IMG/VR virus record: IMGVR_UViG_3300032246_000804
Coordinates: 1-61,555 of that record
Direction: 5' to 3' (one strand)
DNA: 61,555 nucleotides
Source of the DNA: a virus
Position 1 is the first letter of the stretch; every line of letters begins with the position of its first letter. Shown here piece after piece: positions 41,183 to 47,834 of the stretch. Below the pieces are notes generated by a model that had not been told where the DNA came from, ran no database searches, and saw only the letters and a program-made list of their open reading frames with translations. The translations under genes were made by a program, and so were the position numbers.

Positions 41183-41256
41183 GCCTTGTTAGCTCAGCGG
41201 TAGAGCGCCCTCCTTACAAGTGGGATGTCGGCGGTTCGATCCCGTCACAAGGTACC
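41183..41256 (+). tRNA. tRNA-Val (anticodon TAC)
   Basis: Acceptor GCCTTGT/ACAAGGT, loop CTTACAA, encoded CCA. One T-T mismatch in the anticodon stem. Confidence 0.93.
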
Positions 41257-41272
41257 AATAATCGCCTTTGTT

Positions 41273-41301
41273 GACGGCGTACAATGAGATAAATTGTCAA
41301 C
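41273..41301 (+). other. Inverted repeat between tRNA-Val and tRNA-Thr
   Basis: GTTGAC (41273-41278) and GTCAAC (41296-41301) flank a nested ACAAT/ATTGT hairpin. It may be another processing or regulatory hairpin; no promoter is convincing here. Confidence 0.45.
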
Positions 41302-41306
41302 AACTT

Positions 41307-41380
41307 GCTCTTATAGTATAATGGCATTACACGTCCTTGGTAAGGATGAAACACAAGTTCAATTCTTGTTAAGAGCACCA
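41307..41380 (+). tRNA. tRNA-Thr (anticodon GGT)
   Basis: Acceptor GCTCTTA/TAAGAGC, loop TTGGTAA on CGTCC/GGATG, encoded CCA. Confidence 0.94.
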
Positions 41381-41385
41381 ATTTA

Positions 41386-41461
41386 GCAACTTTAGCTGAT
41401 GTGGTCATAGCGGCGGTCTGAAGAACCGTTGAAAGAGGTTCGATTCCTCTAGGTTGCACCA
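41386..41461 (+). tRNA. tRNA-Phe (anticodon GAA)
   Basis: Acceptor GCAACTT/AGGTTGC, loop CTGAAGA on GCGGT/ACCGT, encoded CCA. Confidence 0.93.
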
Positions 41462-41462
41462 A

Positions 41463-41537
41463 GTCTTTGTAGTTCAACGGATAGAACGCATTCCTCCTAA
41501 GAATGAGATACAGGCTCGATTCCTGTCGGAGACACCA
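41463..41537 (+). tRNA. tRNA-Arg (anticodon CCT)
   Basis: Acceptor GTCTTTG/CGGAGAC, loop CTCCTAA on CATTC/GAATG, encoded CCA. Confidence 0.94.
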
Positions 41538-41559
41538 ATGGTATTAATATAAAATATAC

Positions 41560-41588
41560 TTGACAAATTACACTTAACTTGATATAAT
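41560..41588 (+). promoter_or_regulatory. Third sigma70-type promoter in the tRNA block
   Basis: TTGACA (41560-41565) and TATAAT (41583-41588), 17-base spacing. The spacer region 41565-41581 is the exact reverse complement of the 17-base leader repeat at 38090 and 38645. The tRNA starts only ten bases after the -10. Confidence 0.82.
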
Positions 41589-41597
41589 GTACGAAAT

Positions 41598-41684
41598 GCG
41601 ACTGTGGCGTAATTGGTAGCCGCAACAGACTTAAAATCTGTCGCTCGAGAGGGCGTACCGGTTCGAGTCCGGTCAGTCGCACCA
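41598..41684 (+). tRNA. tRNA-Leu (anticodon TAA)
   Basis: Type II tRNA with a normal long variable arm; acceptor GCGACTG/CAGTCGC, loop CTTAAAA on CAGA/TCTG, encoded CCA. Confidence 0.95.
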
Positions 41685-41702
41685 AAGTCACATATATAAT
41701 AT

Positions 41703-41779
41703 AGCAGAGTATGGAAGAGGTCTATCCGCTTGGTCTCATAAGCCAAGAATCGCAGGTTCAAATCCTGCCTCTGCAACCA
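41703..41779 (+). tRNA. tRNA with anticodon CAT (third; unpaired 1-72)
   Basis: GCAGAG/CTCTGC pairs, but A1 faces A72, an unpaired end like that of initiator tRNAs. Loop CTCATAA on TTGGT/GCCAA; the stem lacks the three G-C pairs of standard initiators. Encoded CCA. Confidence 0.88.
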
Positions 41780-41783
41780 ACAT

Positions 41784-41857
41784 GCGGGATTAGTTTAATG
41801 GTAAAATTAGAGATTTCCAATCTCCAGTCATCAGTTCGATTCTGATATCCCGCTCCA
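41784..41857 (+). tRNA. tRNA-Gly (anticodon TCC)
   Basis: Acceptor GCGGGAT/ATCCCGC, discriminator T, loop TTTCCAA on GAGA/TCTC, encoded CCA. Confidence 0.94.
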
Positions 41858-41873
41858 TTAAAGTGTTTAACCA

Positions 41874-41881
41874 TATAAATA
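41874..41881 (+). promoter_or_regulatory. Late promoter -10 motif TATAAATA
   Basis: A perfect match after the last tRNA. It sits in the loop of an inverted repeat (TTAAAGTG 41858-41865 / CACTTTAA 41889-41896). Confidence 0.5.
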
Positions 41882-41885
41882 ATGG

Positions 41886-42005
41886 ATGCACTTTAACATA
41901 ATCATCACGTTTAACGATTTATTATTCCTACTTGGGTGTGTACCCTTAGTAATGATATTTTGGGTATTGTTCAAAGATTGGTCAAACGATAGAAACCGAC
42001 ATTAA
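41886..42005 (+). CDS. Possible 39-residue single-span membrane protein
   Basis: ATG at 41886 after the late motif. The product has one hydrophobic segment (DLLFLLGCVPLVMIFWVLF) and a charged C-terminus (KDWSNDRNRH), like small phage membrane or lysis-accessory proteins. No ribosome site is obvious and the expected late transcript would start about at the ATG. It overlaps the end of the minus-strand gene by four bases. Confidence 0.45.
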   Translation: MHFNIIITFNDLLFLLGCVPLVMIFWVLFKDWSNDRNRH

Positions 42006-42619
42006 GCTCCATTTTTTGCAGCCGCATCTAATTGTTTCTTTTGTTCTTGTTCTCTAGCCCATTGTTGTTCTCTAATGATTTTTGCACGCTTTATCTGTGC
42101 AGCTTCAAACGCTTTTTGTTCTTCAGCCATGCTGTAAAACTGGACGCCTAACATAACAAATGCAGAAATAACAAGTCCAAATGCTATAGTGTACAAGCTT
42201 ATCATCATATACTTAGCCATCTTTTCTTTATGTGCTTGTTTGGCTTTTGCAACCGCTTCTTCACCTTCACGTTTTTCTTTCATTAATCTGGTACGTTCTT
42301 TAATCATGTCTTCCCAGATTTGTGGCTTACCTAATTGCCAATAAATCATATCTTTCAATGCTCTTTCATCTTCACGTAATTTATTGCTATGCATAGCAAA
42401 CTCAAGTGCTTGGCGACTAAGTTGAGCATCTGTTTTTCCAATGGAATTATGTTTAGCTTTAATGCTAGCTACGTGGACCGCATCAGCTGATTCAAAGAAG
42501 TGACCAACTTGGCCAATAATACTATTAATGTCTTTGCCCATGGCTATGGCTTGTTTAATGCCACTAATTGCTGATTGTGCCGCAGAGAAAGCAAGACTTA
42601 TGCTAATTGGATCAATCAT
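42002..42619 (-). CDS. Conserved T4-like phage membrane protein of unknown function
   Basis: A 205-residue protein on the opposite strand. The N-terminus (MIDPISISLAFSAAQSAISG) is an Ala/Ser-rich helix; residues ~60-125 are charged helices with WEDMIKERTRLMKEKREGEE; one membrane segment lies near residues 140-165 (MMISLYTIAFGLVISAFVML); the C-terminus is a charged Gln/Lys/Ala helix. Similar minus-strand genes occur in marine T4-like phages. A holin-like or membrane-anchoring role is possible but not shown. Confidence 0.7.
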   Translation of the reverse strand: MIDPISISLAFSAAQSAISGIKQAIAMGKDINSIIGQVGHFFESADAVHVASIKAKHNSIGKTDAQLSRQALEFAMHSNKLREDERALKDMIYWQLGKPQIWEDMIKERTRLMKEKREGEEAVAKAKQAHKEKMAKYMMISLYTIAFGLVISAFVMLGVQFYSMAEEQKAFEAAQIKRAKIIREQQWAREQEQKKQLDAAAKNGA

Positions 42620-42622
42620 ACT

Positions 42623-42844
42623 TTATCCGCCAAGTTTACAAATTTCAGGATATAGTCTATTAGAACAATCTTTCTTAGACCATTCAATACAGTTTACTTT
42701 ATTTTCTTGAGGCGTATTTGACCACTTCCATCTTACACAAATTAATACCTCATCCTTTTTTGGAGGTAAAATATTTTGGTCGGCTTCTATTGAACTAACT
42801 AGAAGTGTTGATGATAATGCGGCAACGAAAATAATTCTAAACAT
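42623..42844 (-). CDS. Small secreted Cys-containing protein
   Basis: A 73-residue product from the ATG at 42844; a 13-residue longer frame is possible. MFRIIFVAALSSTLLVSS is a signal peptide. The mature part has four Cys residues spaced as in a small disulphide-bonded domain (VLICVRW, VNCIEW, DCSNRLYPEICK). It lies three bases upstream of the membrane gene on the same strand. Probably exported; it could be a lysis or superinfection factor. Confidence 0.6.
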   Translation of the reverse strand: MFRIIFVAALSSTLLVSSIEADQNILPPKKDEVLICVRWKWSNTPQENKVNCIEWSKKDCSNRLYPEICKLGG

Positions 42845-42847
42845 TGT

Positions 42848-42873
42848 AATAAGTATACCAATAAATTGTTGAC
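42848..42873 (-). promoter_or_regulatory. Candidate promoter for the minus-strand pair
   Basis: On the minus strand an extended -10 TGGTATACT follows TTGTCAACA by a short A/T spacer, the same arrangement found on the plus strand at 24496-24520 before gp55. Confidence 0.4.
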
Positions 42874-42897
42874 AACATAACAAAAGAATGATATACT
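42869..42897 (+). promoter_or_regulatory. Sigma70-type promoter upstream of the gp43 operon
   Basis: TTGACA (42869-42874) and TATACT (42892-42897) with 17-base spacing, 38 bases before the LSm-like gene. It is divergent with the minus-strand candidate promoter and overlaps it. Confidence 0.85.
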
Positions 42898-42934
42898 AAC
42901 GCATCAAATCAACCATTATTTATAAGGAAGTATC

Positions 42935-43243
42935 ATGGTAATTATTGTTTTAAAATTAATCACAGGAGAAGAAGTTCTCGGAGAAGTACAATCTCAAACT
43001 GAAACTGAATGGATTTTAGAAAACCCAGTAGGTATTGCAGTTGTTCGTGGCCAAAACGGTCAGCCTAATGTAGGATTTGCACCTTTCCCAATCCATGCAC
43101 CACAGAAACCAGGAAGTATTGTTGTTTTAGCAAAGAAACATGTTGTATACTCTTATGTTCCTGCCGAGGACTTTATCACTAATTATAATCAAATCTTTGG
43201 TTCAGGCATTGTTCTTCCACCAACAAAACAACTTATCGTTTAA
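42935..43243 (+). CDS. Small LSm-like protein upstream of DNA polymerase
   Basis: A 102-residue protein. IIVLKLITGEEVLGEVQSQT, WILENPVGIAVV, FAPFPIHAP and HVVYSYVPAEDFITNYNQIFG give a five-strand barrel pattern like Sm/LSm proteins with a C-terminal helix. The protein at 24087 has the same order. It overlaps the polymerase start by one base, so the two are coupled. An RNA-binding or polymerase-regulatory role is speculation. Confidence 0.55.
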   Translation: MVIIVLKLITGEEVLGEVQSQTETEWILENPVGIAVVRGQNGQPNVGFAPFPIHAPQKPGSIVVLAKKHVVYSYVPAEDFITNYNQIFGSGIVLPPTKQLIV

Positions 43244-44529
43244 TGCAATTTTATACTAACGTACAATGTTTCGGTAATAGTATTCTTTACCGAGGTGTGA
43301 TGGATGGCAAAAGAGTCAAACAACGAATTGACTACTCGCCATCACTTTACATCAGAAGCAAAACTGGTCAATACAAAACGCTTGATGGTAAAACACTAGA
43401 CCGCAAGCGTTTTGATGACATTAATGGTGCCCGTGAATACATCAAAGATTTTAAAGATGTGTCCGGCGCACCTAAAATCTATGGAAACAATCGTTATGAG
43501 TATGCCTTTATCGGTGAACAACACAAACAAATGGTTGAATGGGATCAAGATAAAGTCGTTATTGCAGTTGTTGATATTGAAGTTGGTTCAGAGAATGGTT
43601 TCCCTGATCCATATCTCGCTAACGAACCTATTACTGCCATCTGTTTGAAATATATCAATGGTTTGACAGTCGTATTTGGCTGTGGTGATTATGTTGTCCA
43701 AGGTAATGAAGTTTATATTAAATGCAAAGATGAATGGACACTCTGCAAAAGATTCATCAAACAATGGACTAATAATTGTCCTGATGTGTTGACTGGATGG
43801 AACACCAAGTTCTTTGATATTCCATATTTGATTAATCGTTTTCGTAAAATCGTAGGCGAAGAAGAAACTAAACTCTTATCGCCATGGAAATATATTACTG
43901 AACGTAAGACTGTTATTAACGGCCGACCAATGACTGCATATGATATTGTCGGCGTTGCATCACTTGATTATATCGAACTGTATCGTTGGTATGCTCCTGA
44001 TGGTAAATCACAAGAATCATATCGTTTAGATGCAATTGCAACAGCTGAGATTGGTGAGACCAAACTGTCGTATGATGAATTTGATAACTTACATGAATTG
44101 TATCGTTTGAATTATCAAAAGTTTATTGAGTACAACATCAAAGACGTTGAACTGATTATTAAACTGGAAGAAAAACTAAAATTGTTGGAGTTGGGATTGA
44201 CTCTTGCATATGATACTAAGTGTAACTATGAAGATATATTTGCACAGACACGCATGTGGGATGCACTCACATATAATCGGTTGATGCAGGATAATATTGT
44301 TGTTCCTCCAAAAGAAACACAAGAAAAAGATGGTATGTTTGCCGGTGCATATGTTAAAGACCCACAAGTTGGACTACACGAATGGCTTGCATCATTTGAC
44401 TTGAATAGTTTGTATCCTCATTTGATGATGCAATATTCCATAAGTCCTGAAAATCTTGTGGAAAGAAGTTATATTGAAGATAGAAGACAAAAACTGATTG
44501 GGGAGTTAAAGTTGAGAAATACTAAATAA
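43243..44529 (+). CDS. gp43: DNA polymerase gp43, N-terminal part (split gene 43A)
   Basis: A 428-residue family B polymerase fragment holding the N-terminal domain, the 3'-5' exonuclease and palm motif A. Exo I is VVDIEVGS near residue 108, Exo II is TGWNTKFFDIPYL near 186 and Exo III is YNIKDVELI near 290. Motif A is FDLNSLYPHLM near 386. After ISPENL the sequence ends in a charged tail (YIEDRRQKLIGEL...). The rest of the polymerase is at 45092. The ATG overlaps the previous stop. Confidence 0.93.
   Translation: MQFYTNVQCFGNSILYRGVMDGKRVKQRIDYSPSLYIRSKTGQYKTLDGKTLDRKRFDDINGAREYIKDFKDVSGAPKIYGNNRYEYAFIGEQHKQMVEWDQDKVVIAVVDIEVGSENGFPDPYLANEPITAICLKYINGLTVVFGCGDYVVQGNEVYIKCKDEWTLCKRFIKQWTNNCPDVLTGWNTKFFDIPYLINRFRKIVGEEETKLLSPWKYITERKTVINGRPMTAYDIVGVASLDYIELYRWYAPDGKSQESYRLDAIATAEIGETKLSYDEFDNLHELYRLNYQKFIEYNIKDVELIIKLEEKLKLLELGLTLAYDTKCNYEDIFAQTRMWDALTYNRLMQDNIVVPPKETQEKDGMFAGAYVKDPQVGLHEWLASFDLNSLYPHLMMQYSISPENLVERSYIEDRRQKLIGELKLRNTK
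44521..44528 (+). promoter_or_regulatory. Late-like motif ACTAAATA before the HNH gene
   Basis: It overlaps the 43A stop and lies 31 bases before the endonuclease gene. It may give the endonuclease its own late expression. Confidence 0.4.
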
Positions 44530-44558
44530 GTGGATGTGGTTACTTATTAGGAAAATCA

Positions 44559-45092
44559 ATGAAATACAATATTACCAAAGATAAACTCTATGAATTGTTT
44601 ATTACCGAGAATATGAGAAGAAGCGAGGTTGCCGAATATTTTGGTTGTTCGGATGCCAACATTAAAAAATACCTACAAAAATTTGACATTAAGAAGCCTT
44701 TTGAGTTAGAATGTAAAAATAAAGAACGAAGGGCCTTGTTGAAGTGTTTACATTGTAATAATGAATATGAAACACAGAAGTTTCGGACTGAAAGTGTGAA
44801 ATATGATTCAAAATATTGTAGTTATTCTTGTGCTCAAAAAAGTAGGTATTTGGGTGAAGACCACAAACGTAGAATCAGAAATGAAATTGCCGCAAGGCGT
44901 AGAGCAAGAATACGGAATCAAACTCCAAAATTGAGTAAAGAAGAAAAGAGAAAGTTGCAAGAATATTATTTGATTTGTCCTAAAGGACATGAAGTAGACC
45001 ACATTCAAGCAATTGCAAAAGGTGGTTTACATCATCCAGACAACTTACAGATATTGACTGTGAATGAGAATAGAAAGAAGTGGTGTAAATAA
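44559..45092 (+). CDS. HNH homing endonuclease inserted in gene 43
   Basis: A 177-residue free-standing endonuclease. The N-terminal ~50 residues form a helix-turn-helix (RRSEVAEYFGCSDANIKKYL); then a zinc ribbon (CLHC...CSYSC) and a C-terminal HNH core (HEVDHIQAIAKGG, HHPDNLQIL, NENRKK). Such genes spread by cutting an uninterrupted copy. It lies exactly between the two polymerase parts, with its stop overlapping the 43B start (TAATG). Confidence 0.92.
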   Translation: MKYNITKDKLYELFITENMRRSEVAEYFGCSDANIKKYLQKFDIKKPFELECKNKERRALLKCLHCNNEYETQKFRTESVKYDSKYCSYSCAQKSRYLGEDHKRRIRNEIAARRRARIRNQTPKLSKEEKRKLQEYYLICPKGHEVDHIQAIAKGGLHHPDNLQILTVNENRKKWCK

Positions 45093-46459
45093 TGTTTCGT
45101 AATGTAAAAGAATTAACAACCGAAGAACTTGAAAAAGAACTTCAGGCCATAGAATTATTTGAAAAAGAAATTGGTAAAGTCAATGTTGAAAATATGTTGA
45201 ATAAATCAATTGACACATCCTTTCTTGGTCCATTGGAATGCACACTTACTCCCAACGGACAGCTGTTTAGGACCGACCGACAAGGTTTCTTACCAAAGAT
45301 GATGGATGAAATGTATCAAGACCGTAAGAAATTCAAAAAGATGATGTTGAATGCGAAACAGGACTATGAAAATGAGAAAGATGATTCTAAAAAGTATGAG
45401 ATTGAAAAACGAATTGCTAGACTCAATAATCTTCAGCTTGCAAAAAAGGTTTCTCTTAATTCTGCTTATGGTGCTTTAGGTTCTCAATATTTCAGATTCT
45501 ATGACTTGCGTATGGCCTTGGGTGTTACCACTGCCGGTCAATTGTCAATCAAATGGATTGAAAATAAGATTAACGGTTACATGAACAAGTTACTATCATC
45601 AGAAGAAAAAGATTATGTGATTGCATCCGATACAGATTCAATTTATTTGAAACTTGGTCCTTTGGTTAACAAAGTTTATGGTGATGCTGTAAAATCTATG
45701 CCAAAGACAAAGGTGATTGATTTCATGGACCGTGTTTGTAAGGACAAGATTGAGCCATACATCAACGAATCATACAATGAATTGGCTGAGTATGTACATG
45801 CATATGCACAGAAGATGCAAATGAAACGTGAAGCATTGGCTGACAAAGGCATCTGGACTGCCAAGAAGCGTTACATTATGAACGTGTATGACAATGAAGG
45901 TGTTCGTTACAATGAACCTGACTTGAAAGTTATGGGTCTTGAAATGATTAAGTCATCTACTCCTGCGGCAGTTCGTAGCAAGATGAAAGAATCTATTCAG
46001 ATTATGATTTCTGGAACAGAATTGGATATGCATAAGTTTATTGCCGATTTCAGAAAATACTTTACTGGTTTACCGCCTGAAGATATTTCTTTTCCTCGTG
46101 GAATTAATGGCCTAAGTAAGTATTCCGATAGCAATAGTTTATACAAATCTGGAACACCAATTCATGTCAAAGGTGCAATTCTTTACAACCATTACCTCAA
46201 AGAAATGAAGTTGACAAAGAAATATCCTTTGATTCAAGAAGGTGAGAAGATTAAGTTTTCATATTTGATTATGCCGAACCCCTTCAAAGATACCGTTATC
46301 TCTTATCCAACACGGTTGCCAAAAGAATTTGACATTTCAAAATATATCGACTATAATACACAATTCGAAAAGACTTTTCTGGAACCCATTAAAGTTATTT
46401 TAGATTGCATGGGCTGGTCGACCGAGAAACAGACTACACTAGATGACTTTTTTAATTGA
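45092..46459 (+). CDS. gp43: DNA polymerase gp43, C-terminal part (split gene 43B)
   Basis: A 455-residue fragment completing the polymerase. The first ~70 residues are a family-typical linker leading to LFRTDRQGFLPKMM. Motif B is KKVSLNSAYGALGS near residue 127 and motif C is IASDTDSIYL near 175. The C-terminus WSTEKQTTLDDFF ends in a clamp-binding-like TLDDFF peptide. Together with 43A all catalytic motifs are present, so a two-chain enzyme can be active. Confidence 0.93.
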   Translation: MFRNVKELTTEELEKELQAIELFEKEIGKVNVENMLNKSIDTSFLGPLECTLTPNGQLFRTDRQGFLPKMMDEMYQDRKKFKKMMLNAKQDYENEKDDSKKYEIEKRIARLNNLQLAKKVSLNSAYGALGSQYFRFYDLRMALGVTTAGQLSIKWIENKINGYMNKLLSSEEKDYVIASDTDSIYLKLGPLVNKVYGDAVKSMPKTKVIDFMDRVCKDKIEPYINESYNELAEYVHAYAQKMQMKREALADKGIWTAKKRYIMNVYDNEGVRYNEPDLKVMGLEMIKSSTPAAVRSKMKESIQIMISGTELDMHKFIADFRKYFTGLPPEDISFPRGINGLSKYSDSNSLYKSGTPIHVKGAILYNHYLKEMKLTKKYPLIQEGEKIKFSYLIMPNPFKDTVISYPTRLPKEFDISKYIDYNTQFEKTFLEPIKVILDCMGWSTEKQTTLDDFFN

Positions 46460-46467
46460 GGAACATT

Positions 46468-47502
46468 ATGAGTATATTAGACAAAATCAAAAAGAACAGC
46501 AGCATTAAAGATTCTGCAATTCTATCCAAATCAAAATTCTTCACACAGAAGGATATGATTCCAACAGCTGTGCCGATTATCAATGTTGCATTGTCAGGCA
46601 AACTTGATGGAGGCTTAACACCTGGTCTCACAATGTGGGCAGGTCCGTCAAAACACTTCAAGACTGCATTCTCACTGCTAATGGCCAAATCTTACATGGA
46701 CAAATATGAAGATGCAGCACTTCTGTTTTATGATTCTGAGTTTGGTACTCCACAATCTTATTTTGATTCATTTGGAATCGATACAGAACGTGTACTTCAC
46801 ACACCACTTATGGATATTGAACAGTTGAAGTTTGATATTATGAAACAGTTAACCGAATTGGAACGTGGTGAACACCTCATCATTGTTATTGATTCTATTG
46901 GTAATCTTGCTTCAAAGAAAGAAGTAGAAGATGCTTTGAGTGAAAAATCTGTTGCTGATATGTCTAGAGCAAAACAAGTTAAATCTTTGTTTAGAATGGT
47001 TACTCCACATCTATCACTTAAAGATATTCCAATGATTGTAGTGAATCACACTTACAAAGAAATTGGTATGTTTCCTAAAGATATTGTTGGCGGTGGTACA
47101 GGTTCTTATTATTCAGCTGATAACATTTTTATCCTTGGCCGCCAACAAGAAAAAGAAGGCACCGAGATTGTCGGTTACAATTTTATTATCAATGTAGAAA
47201 AATCTCGTTATGTTAAAGAAAAATCTAAAATTCCTGTCACTGTATCTTTTGACGGTGGTATTAGCAAGTGGTCTGGCTTACTTGACATTGCCGTTGAATC
47301 TAAACACGTAGTAAAACCTAGCAATGGTTGGTATTCAAAAGTCAATCCTGAAACTGGTGAAGTTGAAGATAAAAAATATCGTATTAAAGATACAGATACG
47401 AAAGATTTTTGGACTTCTATTTTGGCTGATCCAACTTTCTTAAAATATGTTGAAGAAAAATATAGTGTTACCTCTGGCAACATTATGCAAGAGTCAGAAT
47501 GA
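46468..47502 (+). CDS. uvsX: RecA-like recombinase UvsX
   Basis: A 344-residue strand-exchange protein (T4 UvsX 391). Walker A is GPSKHFKTA at residues 59-67, similar to T4; DSEFG near 88 and LIIVIDSIGNLASKKE near 135 form the ATP core; VVNHTYKEIGMFPKDIVGGG near 195 is the loop region. The ATG at 46468 follows GAGGA, while the frame also continues to a TTG at 46456. It works with UvsY, gp46/47 and gp41. Confidence 0.95.
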   Translation: MSILDKIKKNSSIKDSAILSKSKFFTQKDMIPTAVPIINVALSGKLDGGLTPGLTMWAGPSKHFKTAFSLLMAKSYMDKYEDAALLFYDSEFGTPQSYFDSFGIDTERVLHTPLMDIEQLKFDIMKQLTELERGEHLIIVIDSIGNLASKKEVEDALSEKSVADMSRAKQVKSLFRMVTPHLSLKDIPMIVVNHTYKEIGMFPKDIVGGGTGSYYSADNIFILGRQQEKEGTEIVGYNFIINVEKSRYVKEKSKIPVTVSFDGGISKWSGLLDIAVESKHVVKPSNGWYSKVNPETGEVEDKKYRIKDTDTKDFWTSILADPTFLKYVEEKYSVTSGNIMQESE

Positions 47503-47834
47503 TTGAAGGTATAGACTACTGTTTCATTTATCCTAAAGACGATAAAGAAACCGCACATATCAAAATTTTGGTGGGAAAGTACAAAGATACCTTATACAAA
47601 TATGGTAGGGTATCTTTTAAAGAGTATGCCGATGGGCCCCATTTACTTTTTGCTTATTATGTGTTAGAATGTCCTGTAATGAAGCCGAAGCTTTTAGAAA
47701 AAGATTCGGATTTTAAACAATATGCAGGCGATTTGTTGGTAGAACTAATGTCTGCCAATATAGATGAGGAAATAATTGATGAAACTGGAACAGACGATAC
47801 TGAAGCACCTGATTTACTCGGACGAATTTCTTAG
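47499..47834 (+). CDS. Protein of unknown function between uvsX and gp41
   Basis: A 111-residue acidic protein that overlaps uvsX by four bases and the helicase by 56. MIEGIDYCFIYPKDDKETAH, then GRVSFKEYADGPHLLFAYYV and DSDFKQYAGDLLVELM, suggest a small alpha/beta domain with an acidic disordered tail. Other T4-like phages carry a small gene here, and its location suggests a helicase or recombination accessory role. Confidence 0.6.
   Translation: MIEGIDYCFIYPKDDKETAHIKILVGKYKDTLYKYGRVSFKEYADGPHLLFAYYVLECPVMKPKLLEKDSDFKQYAGDLLVELMSANIDEEIIDETGTDDTEAPDLLGRIS

Noticed and set aside
44530-45092. Group I or II intron in gene 43
   Set aside because: No intron core was recognised, the two polymerase parts each have start and stop codons, and the HNH gene is free-standing.
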